Origin: Spirosoma spitsbergense DSM 19989 | GTDB lineage: Bacteria > Bacteroidota > Bacteroidia > Cytophagales > Spirosomataceae | Assembly (NCBI RefSeq): GCF_000374085.1 | Contig: NZ_KB893603.1 | Location: 63,308 to 127,307 of the forward strand | Direction: 5' to 3' | DNA: 64,000 bases | Shown: one piece after another, positions 1-8,533 of the stretch | Layout of the letters: the number at the start of each line of letters is the position of its first letter | Numbering within the stretch: the first letter of the stretch is position 1 | Position numbers and translations under genes: made by a program | Notes under the pieces: generated by a model | What the model was told of the DNA's origin: nothing | The model's input: only the letters and a program-made list of their open reading frames with translations | Database searches by the model: none

Positions 1-594
1 CAAAATGGGCTTCAGCAAAGGGTAATTCTCGGGAATCCACTGGGCGTAGTAATTATACATGCCATCGCCAAAAAGTAACTCAGGGTTAAATTCAGAATTG
101 CCTTTACATTTCTGAAAATATTTGAGGGCGTTTTTTCCGGCAAAGGTTGCCTTTGTCCATTTCTTCCGTTCGGAGTACAACCGTCCTTTGAATGCATAGG
201 CGGCTGCCAGAAAAAAGGAAGGCTCCAATTTATTTTCGCTCTCATCATACAGTTTTTCGGCCAGCGTAATGGTCGTATCCATGAGTGCAATGCACCGGTC
301 GTCGTAATCAGTTACGTCCGTATTCGGAACAATTTTCCACCATTCTGCCAGGCCCATTAAAAAGTAGGGCATGGGATGGTTCGGATAGCGCAGCCGCAAC
401 CACCGAAATTCTTTGTCGGCTTCGTAAAACTTATAATTATACATCTGATTGATGGCCTCTGCCGACTCAATCTGAACGCCGGGGTGCTTGAGCAGGCCAT
501 CATATTTCTTATCGAAAGCCGACGGGTCATAGAGCTGGGCTTTGGCTAAAACAGCCATTCCCAACAGGCATACCGTCAACAATATTTTGTTCAT
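1..594 (-). CDS. Secreted TPR-like protein, partial (3' end outside window)
   Basis: The reading frame is open from an ATG at 594 to the left edge, giving 198 visible residues with no stop. Residues 1-20 form a signal peptide (basic start, Leu/Val/Ala core, ending in AKAQ), so the protein is exported. The body is rich in aromatic residues and in helix-pair patterns (for example YNYKFYEADKEFRWL and FFLAAAYAFKGRLYSERKKW) that resemble degenerate tetratricopeptide repeats. I do not recognise a named family. It is divergent from hpt, with 130 bases between the two starts. Function unknown; a scaffold in the envelope is a guess. Confidence 0.75.
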   Translation of the reverse strand, partial: MNKILLTVCLLGMAVLAKAQLYDPSAFDKKYDGLLKHPGVQIESAEAINQMYNYKFYEADKEFRWLRLRYPNHPMPYFLMGLAEWWKIVPNTDVTDYDDRCIALMDTTITLAEKLYDESENKLEPSFFLAAAYAFKGRLYSERKKWTKATFAGKNALKYFQKCKGNSEFNPELLFGDGMYNYYAQWIPENYPLLKPIL

Positions 595-697
595 TCGTTA
601 AAATAGCTTTATCAGTATATCAACGTAAACGAAGGGCAGTCCGTTTACCGACATTTATTTTTCCGGCAATTTTTTTCCCGGTTCCAGCGCATCAGCG

Positions 698-705
698 TAC
701 CTTTG
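698..705 (+). promoter_or_regulatory. Bacteroidota-type -7 box for hpt
   Basis: TACCTTTG fits the TAnnTTTG -7 consensus of the Bacteroidota housekeeping sigma factor. A T-rich stretch lies at the expected -33 distance (about 671-676) but is not a clean TTTG. The box sits 20 bases before the hpt start codon, implying a short leader. Confidence 0.5.
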
Positions 706-724
706 AGATTCTGCCAACATCGTT

Positions 725-1255
725 ATGGTAACCATTAAAGATAAAACGTTTGTCCCGTTTATTAGTGCTGAGGTCATTCAGGCCCGTATTCAGGAACTGG
801 CTATTCAGATCAACGAGGATTATGCCCATAAGCAGCCGTTAATTGTTGTTGTACTGAACGGCGCATTCATATTTGCCGCAGAATTAGTCAAACACCTGAC
901 TATTCCGTGCGAGATTACGTTTATCCGGGTGGCTTCCTATGCCGCTACCGAGTCGAGCGGCCAGATCAAACAGATTCTGGGCCTGAACGATACGATTACC
1001 GGCCGAGACCTGATTGTGGTTGAAGATATCGTTGATACGGGGCTTACAATTAGTGAAGTATGCAGTCAGCTTCAGGCTCAGAAACCTACTTCTCTGGCTA
1101 TAACTACCTTGTTATTTAAGCCAGAAGCACTGAAAAAACCGCTTGATTTGCCCTACGTAGGGTTTGAAATTGAAAATCGTTTTGTGCTGGGCTATGGTCT
1201 TGACTATGATGGTTTGGGAAGAAACATCAAAGATATTCTCGTACTAGAATCATAA
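725..1255 (+). CDS. hpt: Hypoxanthine phosphoribosyltransferase
   Basis: This 176-residue protein has the type I phosphoribosyltransferase fold: an LNGA pyrophosphate loop near residues 44-47 and the PRPP-binding signature VVEDIVDTGLT at about 98-108. It converts hypoxanthine (and usually guanine) plus PRPP to the nucleotide in cytoplasmic purine salvage. The length matches bacterial Hpt (about 175-185). ATG start at 725 is preceded by a TAnnTTTG box 20 bases upstream. The gene is alone on its strand and converges with nuoD, with 34 bases between stops. Confidence 0.93.
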   Translation: MVTIKDKTFVPFISAEVIQARIQELAIQINEDYAHKQPLIVVVLNGAFIFAAELVKHLTIPCEITFIRVASYAATESSGQIKQILGLNDTITGRDLIVVEDIVDTGLTISEVCSQLQAQKPTSLAITTLLFKPEALKKPLDLPYVGFEIENRFVLGYGLDYDGLGRNIKDILVLES

Positions 1256-1289
1256 AGCGATCAGATTCATTGAATGAAACACAGGCTGC

Positions 1290-2510
1290 TCAGCGATCCA
1301 CCTCACCCATTACCACATCAATTGATCCGATAATCGCCACTAGATCGGCCAGCATGGCTCCCCGGCTAATTTCGCTGATGACCGACAGGTTGTGGAAAGA
1401 GCAGGACCGTGCCTTACACCGCACTGGTACATCCGATTTGCCGTCGGTACGGAAGAAAAATCCGAGTTCACCCTTAGCACTTTCGGCACGGGCGTAAAAA
1501 TCCATGGCTTTGGGCCGTATCTTCTTCGGAACAGTTGCCTGAGGGTCATAGTCCGGTGTACGTCGGTAATTACCCAACAGCTGATCAAGACACTGTTCAA
1601 CGATTCGTATGGATTGGTGGCACTCCTGAACGCGCACGTTGTTCCGGTCCCAGCAATCACCAACGGTTCCCATCTGTCCTTCACCAATAGGAATGTCGAA
1701 GTCAATTTCGGGGTAAACAGAGTAGTGGTCAACCCGGCGTAAGTCGTATCGCAGACCAGAGCCGCGTAGCATGGGACCGGTACAACCGTAATTGATAGCA
1801 ACGGACAAGGGCAGCACCCCCACATTTGCCGTGCGTTTTATGAATATATCATTTTCAATGACCAGTTGCTGTAACTCAGTCATCTTGGGTTTTAGATACT
1901 GGATGAATTCGAGGCACCGTGCCTCAAAACCTACCGGAAGGTCATAAAATAATCCGCCAACCCAGATATAATTGTAGAGCATCCGGGCACCACTTACCCA
2001 CTCCAATAGTCGCTGTATATGCTCCCGGTCGCGCATGAGCCATAAAAAAGGGGTATAGGCTCCAATGTCGAGTGCGTACGTGCCAATCCCCAAAAAGTGG
2101 GCGGCAATCCGGTTGAGTTCTGCCACTAATACCCGGATATATTCGGTTCGCTTCGGGATATCGTTTTCGATGCCCAGCATCCGTTCTACCCCCATGACAT
2201 AGGCGTGTTCGCCATTCATAGCAGCCAGATAGTCGAGCCGGTCAACAAAAGGGATCGTTTGATTAAAGGGGAGTGACTGAGCGTGCTTCTCGAAACAACG
2301 GTGCAGGTAGCCCAGGTGTGGCACTACATCAACAATGATTTCGCCATCGGTAACCACCTCGAAACGTAGTACACCGTGGGTGGACGGATGTTGCGGTCCC
2401 ATATTCAGGATCATCTCACCCTCGCCCAGGTCGCCAGGGCTATAAATACCCGGTTCCGAAGCACGAAAATGGCCGGGAGCGTATTCGTATTGAATTTTTT
2501 GCGTAGTCAT
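1290..2510 (-). CDS. nuoD: NADH-quinone oxidoreductase subunit D
   Basis: NuoD is the 49-kDa peripheral-arm subunit of complex I that forms the quinone pocket with NuoB. The sequence shows the family signature NMGPQHPSTHG close to the N-terminus, then HLGYLHRCFEKHAQ and the conserved C-terminus DVVMGEVDR. I choose the ATG at 2510 (406 residues); a TTG at 2537 would add nine residues that do not look like family sequence. No other nuo gene is beside it: hpt converges downstream and rpmG diverges upstream. The remaining subunits must be encoded elsewhere. It is intact, so it is either the only NuoD displaced from the operon or a second copy. Confidence 0.95.
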   Translation of the reverse strand: MTTQKIQYEYAPGHFRASEPGIYSPGDLGEGEMILNMGPQHPSTHGVLRFEVVTDGEIIVDVVPHLGYLHRCFEKHAQSLPFNQTIPFVDRLDYLAAMNGEHAYVMGVERMLGIENDIPKRTEYIRVLVAELNRIAAHFLGIGTYALDIGAYTPFLWLMRDREHIQRLLEWVSGARMLYNYIWVGGLFYDLPVGFEARCLEFIQYLKPKMTELQQLVIENDIFIKRTANVGVLPLSVAINYGCTGPMLRGSGLRYDLRRVDHYSVYPEIDFDIPIGEGQMGTVGDCWDRNNVRVQECHQSIRIVEQCLDQLLGNYRRTPDYDPQATVPKKIRPKAMDFYARAESAKGELGFFFRTDGKSDVPVRCKARSCSFHNLSVISEISRGAMLADLVAIIGSIDVVMGEVDR

Positions 2511-2607
2511 TGCTGGGTCAAATGTCGAAAAAGCCAATCCGAATGCAAAATTGCAATGGTTTTGTCGCCTAATCTACTACGAATCATTAGTTTTTCTGAT
2601 AAAGCTA

Positions 2608-2638
2608 TTGGCTAATCCAACCGTATTTTGTACCTTTG
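2608..2638 (+). promoter_or_regulatory. Promoter of rpmG-DUF4295
   Basis: TTGG at 2608-2611 and TACCTTTG at 2631-2638, 19 bases apart, match the Bacteroidota pattern TTTG-N19-TAnnTTTG. The rpmG start codon is 31 bases downstream. Confidence 0.65.
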
Positions 2639-2668
2639 CGGTCCTTATCGAGAAAACAGACTGTAACG

Positions 2669-2854
2669 ATGGCAAAGAAAGGCGCCAATAGAATCCAGGT
2701 TATTCTGGAATGCACCGAACAGAAAAACAGCGGTGTTCCCGGCATGTCCCGGTATATCACGACAAAAAACCGGAAAAACACGCCGGCTCGTATCGAACGG
2801 AAAAAATACAATCCGTTCCTTAAGAAAGTAACGCTGCATAAAGAAATTAAATAG
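2669..2854 (+). CDS. rpmG: Large ribosomal subunit protein bL33
   Basis: The ATG at 2669 opens a 61-residue basic protein beginning MAKKGANRIQVILECTEQ, the typical bL33 start, and ending NPFLKKVTLHKEIK. An in-frame codon at 2636 would add an N-terminal extension (MRSLSRKQTVT) that falls on the promoter and is rejected. bL33 binds 23S rRNA near the E site. The gene is followed by the DUF4295 gene and ftsY, a known Bacteroidota order; in many relatives rpmB (bL28) stands immediately upstream, but here it is absent and nuoD diverges instead. Confidence 0.93.
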   Translation: MAKKGANRIQVILECTEQKNSGVPGMSRYITTKNRKNTPARIERKKYNPFLKKVTLHKEIK

Positions 2855-2945
2855 GTTTTCGGTTTTTCAGTATACTGGTTTACGGGTAATGCTACGGCAA
2901 CGTGAACCGAATACGGTAAAACGAATACCATAAACCGACAAAATC

Positions 2946-3101
2946 ATGGCAAAAAAGGTAGTTGCGACCCTGAAAACAAAGGACAACGGCAAGGCATTCG
3001 CCAAAATCATTAAAGCCGTTAAGTCGCCTAAAACTGGCGCTTATACGTTCAAAGAAGAAATGGTGCCAGTTGATGAGGTTCAGGCCGCACTGAAAAGCTA
3101 G
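2946..3101 (+). CDS. DUF4295 family small basic protein
   Basis: The gene encodes a 51-residue Lys-rich protein starting MAKKVVATLKTKDNGKAF and ending EVQAALKS. This is the DUF4295 family, found in Bacteroidota between rpmG and ftsY and thought to be associated with the ribosome, though its role is not established. The size and location fit exactly. It lies 91 bases after rpmG, probably co-transcribed, and is followed by a strong hairpin with a T-run. Confidence 0.85.
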   Translation: MAKKVVATLKTKDNGKAFAKIIKAVKSPKTGAYTFKEEMVPVDEVQAALKS

Positions 3102-3165
3102 TCTTTTCAAAATCAATTGTACCAGCGAGCCGTGTTTTGACGGCTGGTTTCATGCATAAAGACGT

Positions 3166-3197
3166 TTGTCCCACATTCTTTTGTGGGACTTTTTTTG
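3166..3197 (+). terminator. Rho-independent terminator after DUF4295 gene
   Basis: GTCCCAC (3168-3174) pairs with GTGGGAC (3183-3189) around an 8-base loop and is followed by a run of seven T. A second short inverted repeat (AGCCGT/ACGGCT) lies just upstream at about 3128-3145. Confidence 0.8.
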
Positions 3198-3204
3198 TTG
3201 AAAA

Positions 3205-3350
3205 GCAGTTAGTGCAGACAGATAGTTGGTCAGTCCGTTAGTTAATGTGTTAGTCAGACAGTTTTCGCTATTCGTCTGTTGAACCGACTTTCTGACCGAC
3301 CAATTCACTCACCGACTGTCTGACTGATTAACTCACTAACTCATTACCTA
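3205..3350. repeat. Low-complexity imperfect palindrome of GTTAGT / GTCAGACAG words
   Basis: The stretch is built from repeated short words (GTTAGT, GGTCAGT, GTCAGACAG) in the left half and their complements (ACTAAC, GACTGTCTGACTG, GACCGACCAA) in the right half. The two halves are approximately reverse-complementary over about 60 bases each, around a centre near 3275. It occupies most of the gap between the terminator and ftsY. No open frame fits. It could form a long imperfect hairpin in the ftsY leader or simply be a slippage-born sequence. Confidence 0.6.
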
Positions 3351-3355
3351 TTCAC

Positions 3356-4321
3356 ATGGCTTTATTCGGCTTATTCTCAAAAGAAAAGAAAGAAACCCTC
3401 GATAAAGGGCTGGAGAGGACAAAAGATAGTTTTTTCTCTAAGCTGGGCCGGGCCGTAGTAGGCAAATCGACTGTTGATGAAGACGTACTCGATGAAGTCG
3501 AAAATATCTTGATTTCATCGGATGTAGGGGTAGAAACAACGGTCAAAATCATCCGTCGGGTTGAAGAGCGCGTTGCCCGCGACAAGTATGTGAGCACCGA
3601 CGAACTGGATCGGATTCTACGGGAGGAAATTGCGGGTCTGCTCTCTGAAACGAATACGGAGGGAAACCAGCCGGATCGGGATGACTTCGACCTTCCTGCC
3701 GGTAAAAAACCGTACGTTATTATGGTTGTGGGGGTCAACGGTGTAGGTAAGACTACAACCATTGGCAAACTGGCTGCCCAATTTCACAAGCGGGGTAAAA
3801 AAGTGGTACTGGGAGCAGGTGATACCTTCCGGGCCGCTGCCGTTGATCAGCTTATTTTGTGGGGTAATCGGGTAGGGGTACCGGTTATTTCGCACGGGAT
3901 GAATACTGACCCATCGGCTGTTGCTTTTGATGCCGTAAAGAAAGCAACTGAAATTGGGGCCGATGTTGTCATTATTGATACCGCAGGCCGACTGCATACC
4001 AAAGTCAACCTGATGAATGAGCTGACCAAGATAAAACGGGTAATGCAGAAGTTTACGCCCGATGCGCCCCATGAAGTCTTACTGGTGCTGGATGGCTCAA
4101 CCGGGCAGAACGCGTTTATTCAGGCAACGGAGTTTACGAAAGCTACCGAAGTGACGGCATTGGCCATCACAAAACTGGACGGAACTGCCAAAGGGGGGGT
4201 CGTGATTGGTATTTCGGACCAATTCAAGATTCCGGTTAAGTACATCGGTGTTGGCGAAAAGATTGACGACCTGCAAACGTTCAACAAGATGGAGTTTGTG
4301 GATTCGTTTTTCAAGAAGTGA
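3356..4321 (+). CDS. ftsY: Signal recognition particle receptor FtsY
   Basis: A 321-residue SRP-family GTPase. An N domain (about 1-110) precedes the G domain with G1 GVNGVGKTTT near 126-135, DTAGRLHTK in the G3 region near 208, and the TKLDGTAKGG specificity motif near 273. FtsY docks ribosome-SRP complexes at the membrane SecYEG translocon. There is no long acidic A domain, only an amphipathic N-terminus (MALFGLFSKEKKE), as in short FtsY proteins. The stop overlaps the next ATG by one base (TGATG), so ftsY and the downstream lipoprotein gene are translationally linked. Confidence 0.96.
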   Translation: MALFGLFSKEKKETLDKGLERTKDSFFSKLGRAVVGKSTVDEDVLDEVENILISSDVGVETTVKIIRRVEERVARDKYVSTDELDRILREEIAGLLSETNTEGNQPDRDDFDLPAGKKPYVIMVVGVNGVGKTTTIGKLAAQFHKRGKKVVLGAGDTFRAAAVDQLILWGNRVGVPVISHGMNTDPSAVAFDAVKKATEIGADVVIIDTAGRLHTKVNLMNELTKIKRVMQKFTPDAPHEVLLVLDGSTGQNAFIQATEFTKATEVTALAITKLDGTAKGGVVIGISDQFKIPVKYIGVGEKIDDLQTFNKMEFVDSFFKK

Positions 4322-4782
4322 TGCGTAATTCTTCTGTTATTTTGCTGTTGATTTTGGCGCTGTCTACAACCGCCTGCGCTCAGAAAACCTCCCGTTCCGG
4401 CAACACACAGGGTATTTGTGGCACGGTGCTGGAGAAGCGGGGAAACCACATGCCCAGTCCCGATTCGCCCCCGTCGAAAGGCCATCCCGTTGAGCGCGAA
4501 ATACTCATCTTCCCACTTCTGAACATGAGCCAGATAGAGGCCGGGGATAATGGTTTTATTAAATCCGTTAGAGAGGCAAAACCGGTGGAAACGGTTAAAT
4601 CCGATAAGGCGGGTAAATTTTGCGTAAGCCTGCCTGCCGGTCGATACTCCATCGTAGTGCGGGAGCCAAAGGGTTTATACGCGAACCTGTTCGACGCGCA
4701 GAACAATATTTTTCCGGTAACCGTCAAAAAAGGCAAGCAGGAAACTGTCTCCGTAGAAATAACACACCAGGCGGTGTTCTAA
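4321..4782 (+). CDS. Lipoprotein with carboxypeptidase-regulatory-like fold
   Basis: The ATG at 4321 overlaps the ftsY stop by one base; the GTG at 4318 in the same frame is less likely. The product is about 153 residues with a hydrophobic signal ending in STTAC, a lipobox-like sequence. The mature part resembles a CarboxypepD-regulatory/transthyretin-like domain: SDKAGKFCVSLPAGRYSIVVREPKGLYAN. Several prolines and a GICG motif follow the signal. The likely place is the periplasmic face of a membrane; the function is unknown. The link to ftsY appears positional only. Confidence 0.75.
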   Translation: MRNSSVILLLILALSTTACAQKTSRSGNTQGICGTVLEKRGNHMPSPDSPPSKGHPVEREILIFPLLNMSQIEAGDNGFIKSVREAKPVETVKSDKAGKFCVSLPAGRYSIVVREPKGLYANLFDAQNNIFPVTVKKGKQETVSVEITHQAVF

Positions 4783-4786
4783 GGCT

Positions 4787-5425
4787 GTGGAAACGTTCTT
4801 TATACTGCTGGTTAGTGTAGGCGTACCTTTCGTCTGGTTTATCGTTCGTATGCTGCGCTTCACGAAGGAAACCGTTGGCGAAGAATCACCTTTAATGGTT
4901 GAACGTACGTATGAGGTGACGGTGAAGGAATACTTTGGTACGTTCTCAAGGATTATGAATGGTCTACTGACGGTAATGATGTTAGGGCTTACTATTCTGA
5001 TGATTCGGGTGGGCATTCAGCAAGAGCCTGTAGTCGTTGTTTTTGCCCCCTTTTTTCTGGTTTCTGCTGGTATGTTTGGTTTTTGTATCTATTTAGACTG
5101 GCAATACTGGCATATTACCCGAGGGGTACGGGTGACTTTTTGTCCAGAGAATCCAGGTATTAGCATTGATGCGCCGACTTGGCACCGCATTTTAACCCCT
5201 GACACATTAGTGCGTGTAGAGCAGTACGTGGCTAATGGTAGTCGTTTATTTGCTGGCTATAGCTACTTTCTTTTTTACGAAGCAGATGGCCAGGTTACGC
5301 TGCTGAACGCCATTTTGTTCAGTAACTTCAGCCATTACGAGTTTCTGGAAAAATACTTTCCGGCAGTACCAATTACCTTGGTTCGGCAGGAAATTCCCTG
5401 GGTTAAAAAGATGAACCTGTCCTAA
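4787..5425 (+). CDS. Membrane protein of unknown function
   Basis: A 212-residue protein starting with GTG at 4787, four bases after the previous stop. Three hydrophobic segments are visible: residues about 3-20, 57-75 and 81-101. The C-terminal half is soluble-looking (APTWHRILTPDTLVRVEQY, ending in IPWVKKMNLS). The mix of two close helices plus a PH-like beta-rich tail resembles small bacterial membrane-anchored proteins, but I cannot name the family. It is likely co-transcribed with ftsY. Confidence 0.7.
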   Translation: METFFILLVSVGVPFVWFIVRMLRFTKETVGEESPLMVERTYEVTVKEYFGTFSRIMNGLLTVMMLGLTILMIRVGIQQEPVVVVFAPFFLVSAGMFGFCIYLDWQYWHITRGVRVTFCPENPGISIDAPTWHRILTPDTLVRVEQYVANGSRLFAGYSYFLFYEADGQVTLLNAILFSNFSHYEFLEKYFPAVPITLVRQEIPWVKKMNLS

Positions 5426-5500
5426 ACGCAGGCCCTCCCCGAACTTTGATGCGTAAAACATGCGTTAGCTATTACTAATGCGCTGAAACTTATATCTGTT

Positions 5501-6808
5501 TTGAAAACCAAAGGAGTACGTACTAATAAAATCAATATCGTTACGCTGGGATGCTCGAAGAATCTGGTCGATTCGGAGGTGCTGTTTACGCAACTCAAGG
5601 GCAATGGCATGGCCGTAACGCATGAATCGAAAAAGGATGATGCCAATATCGTCGTGATTAACACCTGCGGCTTCATCGACAACGCGAAGGAAGAGTCTAT
5701 CAATACCATTCTACGTTATGTAGACGCCAAAGATGCGGGTGTGGTCGATAAAGTGTACGTAACGGGTTGCCTGTCGCACCGGTACAAGGACGAACTGGAG
5801 GTGGAGATGCCAACGGTCGATGCCTGGTTTGGTACCAACGAACTACCCCGGTTGCTTAAAACCCTCCGCGCCGACTATAAGCACGAACTCGTAGGTGAAC
5901 GGTTACTCACCACGCCTTCCCATTTTGCTTACCTTAAAATTGCCGAAGGCTGCGACCGCCCCTGCTCGTTCTGTGCCATTCCACTGATGCGCGGAGGACA
6001 CGTATCGAGGTCGATGGATGAGCTGGTGATGGAAGCCAAATCACTGGCCCGGCGTGGCACGAAAGAGCTGATTTTGATTGCTCAGGACCTGACCTATTAC
6101 GGGTTGGACCTGTACAAAAAACGGAACTTGTCTGAACTCATCAACCGCCTGGCTGATGTAGAAGGTATTGACTGGATTCGGTTACAGTACGCGTATCCGT
6201 CGGGTTTTCCACTAGACGTGCTGGATGTGATGTGCGACCGCCCCAATGTTTGCAAGTACCTGGACATGCCCCTGCAAACCGGTTCGACGGAGTTATTGAA
6301 ACTTATGCGTCGGGGTATAACCCGCGAGAAGACCGAAAGCCTGATTGAGACAATACGGGAAAAAATACCGGACATCACACTCCGTACGACGCTCATTGTA
6401 GGCCATCCCGGCGAAACCGAGGCAATGTTTCAGGAAACGTATGATTTCGTAGAGCGGATGCGCTTCGACCGGATGGGAGCTTTTACCTACTCGCATGAAG
6501 ATAATACGCATTCCTTCTCGATGCCTGACAACATCGATGCTGATACTAAACAGGAACGCGCTGATGTACTGATGGAGTTGCAGCAGGGTATTTCGCAGGA
6601 GTTGAACCAGCAGAAGGTGGGTAAAACCTACAAAGTCCTGTTCGACCGGAAAGAAGGCGGCTACTTCATCGGTCGTACCGAGGGTGACTCTCCCGAAGTT
6701 GATAATGAGGTGTTAGTTCCGGCGTCAACCTATGTACGCATTGGCGATTTTGCCCATGTTCGCATCGACCGGGCCGAGGAGTTCGATTTATACGGAGAGG
6801 TTGTGTAA
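5501..6808 (+). CDS. rimO: Ribosomal protein uS12 (Asp) methylthiotransferase RimO
   Basis: RimO is a radical-SAM enzyme that adds a methylthio group to the conserved aspartate of ribosomal protein S12. The 435-residue product has the N-terminal UPF0004 domain with its three cysteines (in TLGCSKN, NTCGF and TGCLSH), the radical-SAM CxxxCxxC motif in EGCDRPCSFCAIP, and a C-terminal TRAM domain ending about EEFDLYGEVV. LGCSKNLVDSE near the start is typical of RimO rather than MiaB. The start is a TTG at 5501; no in-frame ATG lies just upstream. Confidence 0.95.
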   Translation: MKTKGVRTNKINIVTLGCSKNLVDSEVLFTQLKGNGMAVTHESKKDDANIVVINTCGFIDNAKEESINTILRYVDAKDAGVVDKVYVTGCLSHRYKDELEVEMPTVDAWFGTNELPRLLKTLRADYKHELVGERLLTTPSHFAYLKIAEGCDRPCSFCAIPLMRGGHVSRSMDELVMEAKSLARRGTKELILIAQDLTYYGLDLYKKRNLSELINRLADVEGIDWIRLQYAYPSGFPLDVLDVMCDRPNVCKYLDMPLQTGSTELLKLMRRGITREKTESLIETIREKIPDITLRTTLIVGHPGETEAMFQETYDFVERMRFDRMGAFTYSHEDNTHSFSMPDNIDADTKQERADVLMELQQGISQELNQQKVGKTYKVLFDRKEGGYFIGRTEGDSPEVDNEVLVPASTYVRIGDFAHVRIDRAEEFDLYGEVV

Positions 6809-6877
6809 GGTAGTCGCCGGAATTGTAAATCACCGGAATTTGCCGGGAGGTAGCATCGTATCCACCCGTCAGCAGTG

Positions 6878-8533
6878 TCAAGGTCTGGTTTTAGCCGATA
6901 GGCTATCGGCTATGGATACATTCATAACCCGGTACACTTTTATGGTGTCGGTTGGGAAAAGGGAGTACGCCCAACTGATACCCCGCCCGTAAAAGCTGTT
7001 ATAATAATTCGTTGACAAAAAAGTTAGCCAGCTAAACGGTTCCGTCAGGTAATGAACGGGCTTGAGCAAAATATCGGCGGGAATTTTCTGACTGGCAATG
7101 CCGGTGGGTTTTAGCAGGTAATCGCCCTGCTGAAGTTTGACGGAGTCAGCCTGAACTTCCCGGAACCCCTGCTGCTTCGCGTACCACTGCCAGCCCCAGT
7201 GGCCGACTGTCCAGACTCGTTTTTGCCCTGACAGCATCGTGGCTGCTTCGGTTGCTTTCTGACGGTAGAAATTGGCAAATCGCCAGTCAGATACTGCCAG
7301 AGTCAGGCAAACAACAATGGCTACCAGGAGGGCTTGCGATGCGTTGAGGGTGGATATAGGAGCCAGCCAGCGGCCGCCTAAAAACAATACCGGAGGGATG
7401 ATTAATAAGACGTGCCGGCTGGCAACGAAGGGGGCCAGAAAAATAATAAAGCCACTCATTGCCACTATCCACGTCAACAGTATCAAATCTGTATCGGTAA
7501 TCTGACTCAACACGGTACTTTTCTTCCATATACTCGTTAGCACCAGGCCAATAATAATTAAACCGTTTAGTAGAAAGAATACGGCTAAAATATCATTGGC
7601 GGTCAACAGATATAATCTCTTTCTGGCAGTTGCCACTGTTAAAAGGGCAAAGAAGAAGGCCGCTGAAGGTGTTAGCAGCGTAATGAGTCTGTACCTCGAA
7701 AAATAACCGGCAACAAGGGCCAGTGAGAAAGTAGAAATGGCACCCAGACACGTAATATAAGCGATTAAGTTGCTGCTGAATACCGAGAAACTGAACGCTC
7801 TGCGCGGCCTGTTCAGTAAATGGATGTCCGAAAATTCAACGTAATTCCACCACGACCAAAGTCCCAACATACCAATTGGTATAATCAGTACGTACAACAA
7901 ATGGTATTGTTTGCGCCAAAGTAACGTAATTAGTAAAACGACCAGTAAAGGGATACTGCTGTATTTAATTAACAGGCTGAAGCCAAGAATCAGGCCAACT
8001 GTCCAGTAGCGTTTTGTTTCGGATTGAACCGGCTGTTTCAGCAAATAATATAGGAACCAAAGGTTAAAGCATAGTAAAGGGACATCGAGCATTAAATTCT
8101 GATTTATCAGAAAAGCCGGACAAAATGCGAAAAAAGCAGTTAGCAGTAAACCTTTTTTTAGCTTTAACAGCTGCGTTATTTTATAGAAACCAACTAATGA
8201 AAAAAAGGTAAAAATGGATTGGAAAAGGTGCAGGATAATCTCCCCATTCCCAAAAAATGCACTAACGGGCGCTAGTAAATAAAAGTATAAAGGCGGTTGA
8301 TTTTCCGCATACATCGGTTGTTTACTTTCATTCCAGTTAATTAAGCCGGACATGGGTCGGAATGGATGATTTTTTATCCAATTGATGGCCTCCAGATGAA
8401 ACGTATCATCGATGTGATAGGCTTTATCGATATTTATGGCTGTAGCAACCAGGTAAAGTAAGCCAATTATCAACCATTCTTTTCTGGATATATTCGTTGA
8501 TTGGTAATAATGCTTATTAGTTGGTCGATTCAT
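6878..8533 (-). CDS. GT39-type membrane glycosyltransferase
   Basis: A 551-residue polytopic membrane protein with roughly a dozen hydrophobic segments. The first outer loop contains the acidic pair YHIDDTFHLEAINW expected for dolichyl/polyprenyl-phosphate-sugar mannosyltransferases (PMT/ArnT-like, GT39 clan). It likely transfers a sugar from a lipid carrier on the periplasmic side. The acceptor cannot be told from sequence. The ATG at 8533 is followed by a basic stretch (MNRPTNKHYYQ) before the first helix. It stands alone, converging with rimO. Confidence 0.8.
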   Translation of the reverse strand: MNRPTNKHYYQSTNISRKEWLIIGLLYLVATAINIDKAYHIDDTFHLEAINWIKNHPFRPMSGLINWNESKQPMYAENQPPLYFYLLAPVSAFFGNGEIILHLFQSIFTFFSLVGFYKITQLLKLKKGLLLTAFFAFCPAFLINQNLMLDVPLLCFNLWFLYYLLKQPVQSETKRYWTVGLILGFSLLIKYSSIPLLVVLLITLLWRKQYHLLYVLIIPIGMLGLWSWWNYVEFSDIHLLNRPRRAFSFSVFSSNLIAYITCLGAISTFSLALVAGYFSRYRLITLLTPSAAFFFALLTVATARKRLYLLTANDILAVFFLLNGLIIIGLVLTSIWKKSTVLSQITDTDLILLTWIVAMSGFIIFLAPFVASRHVLLIIPPVLFLGGRWLAPISTLNASQALLVAIVVCLTLAVSDWRFANFYRQKATEAATMLSGQKRVWTVGHWGWQWYAKQQGFREVQADSVKLQQGDYLLKPTGIASQKIPADILLKPVHYLTEPFSWLTFLSTNYYNSFYGRGISWAYSLFPTDTIKVYRVMNVSIADSLSAKTRP

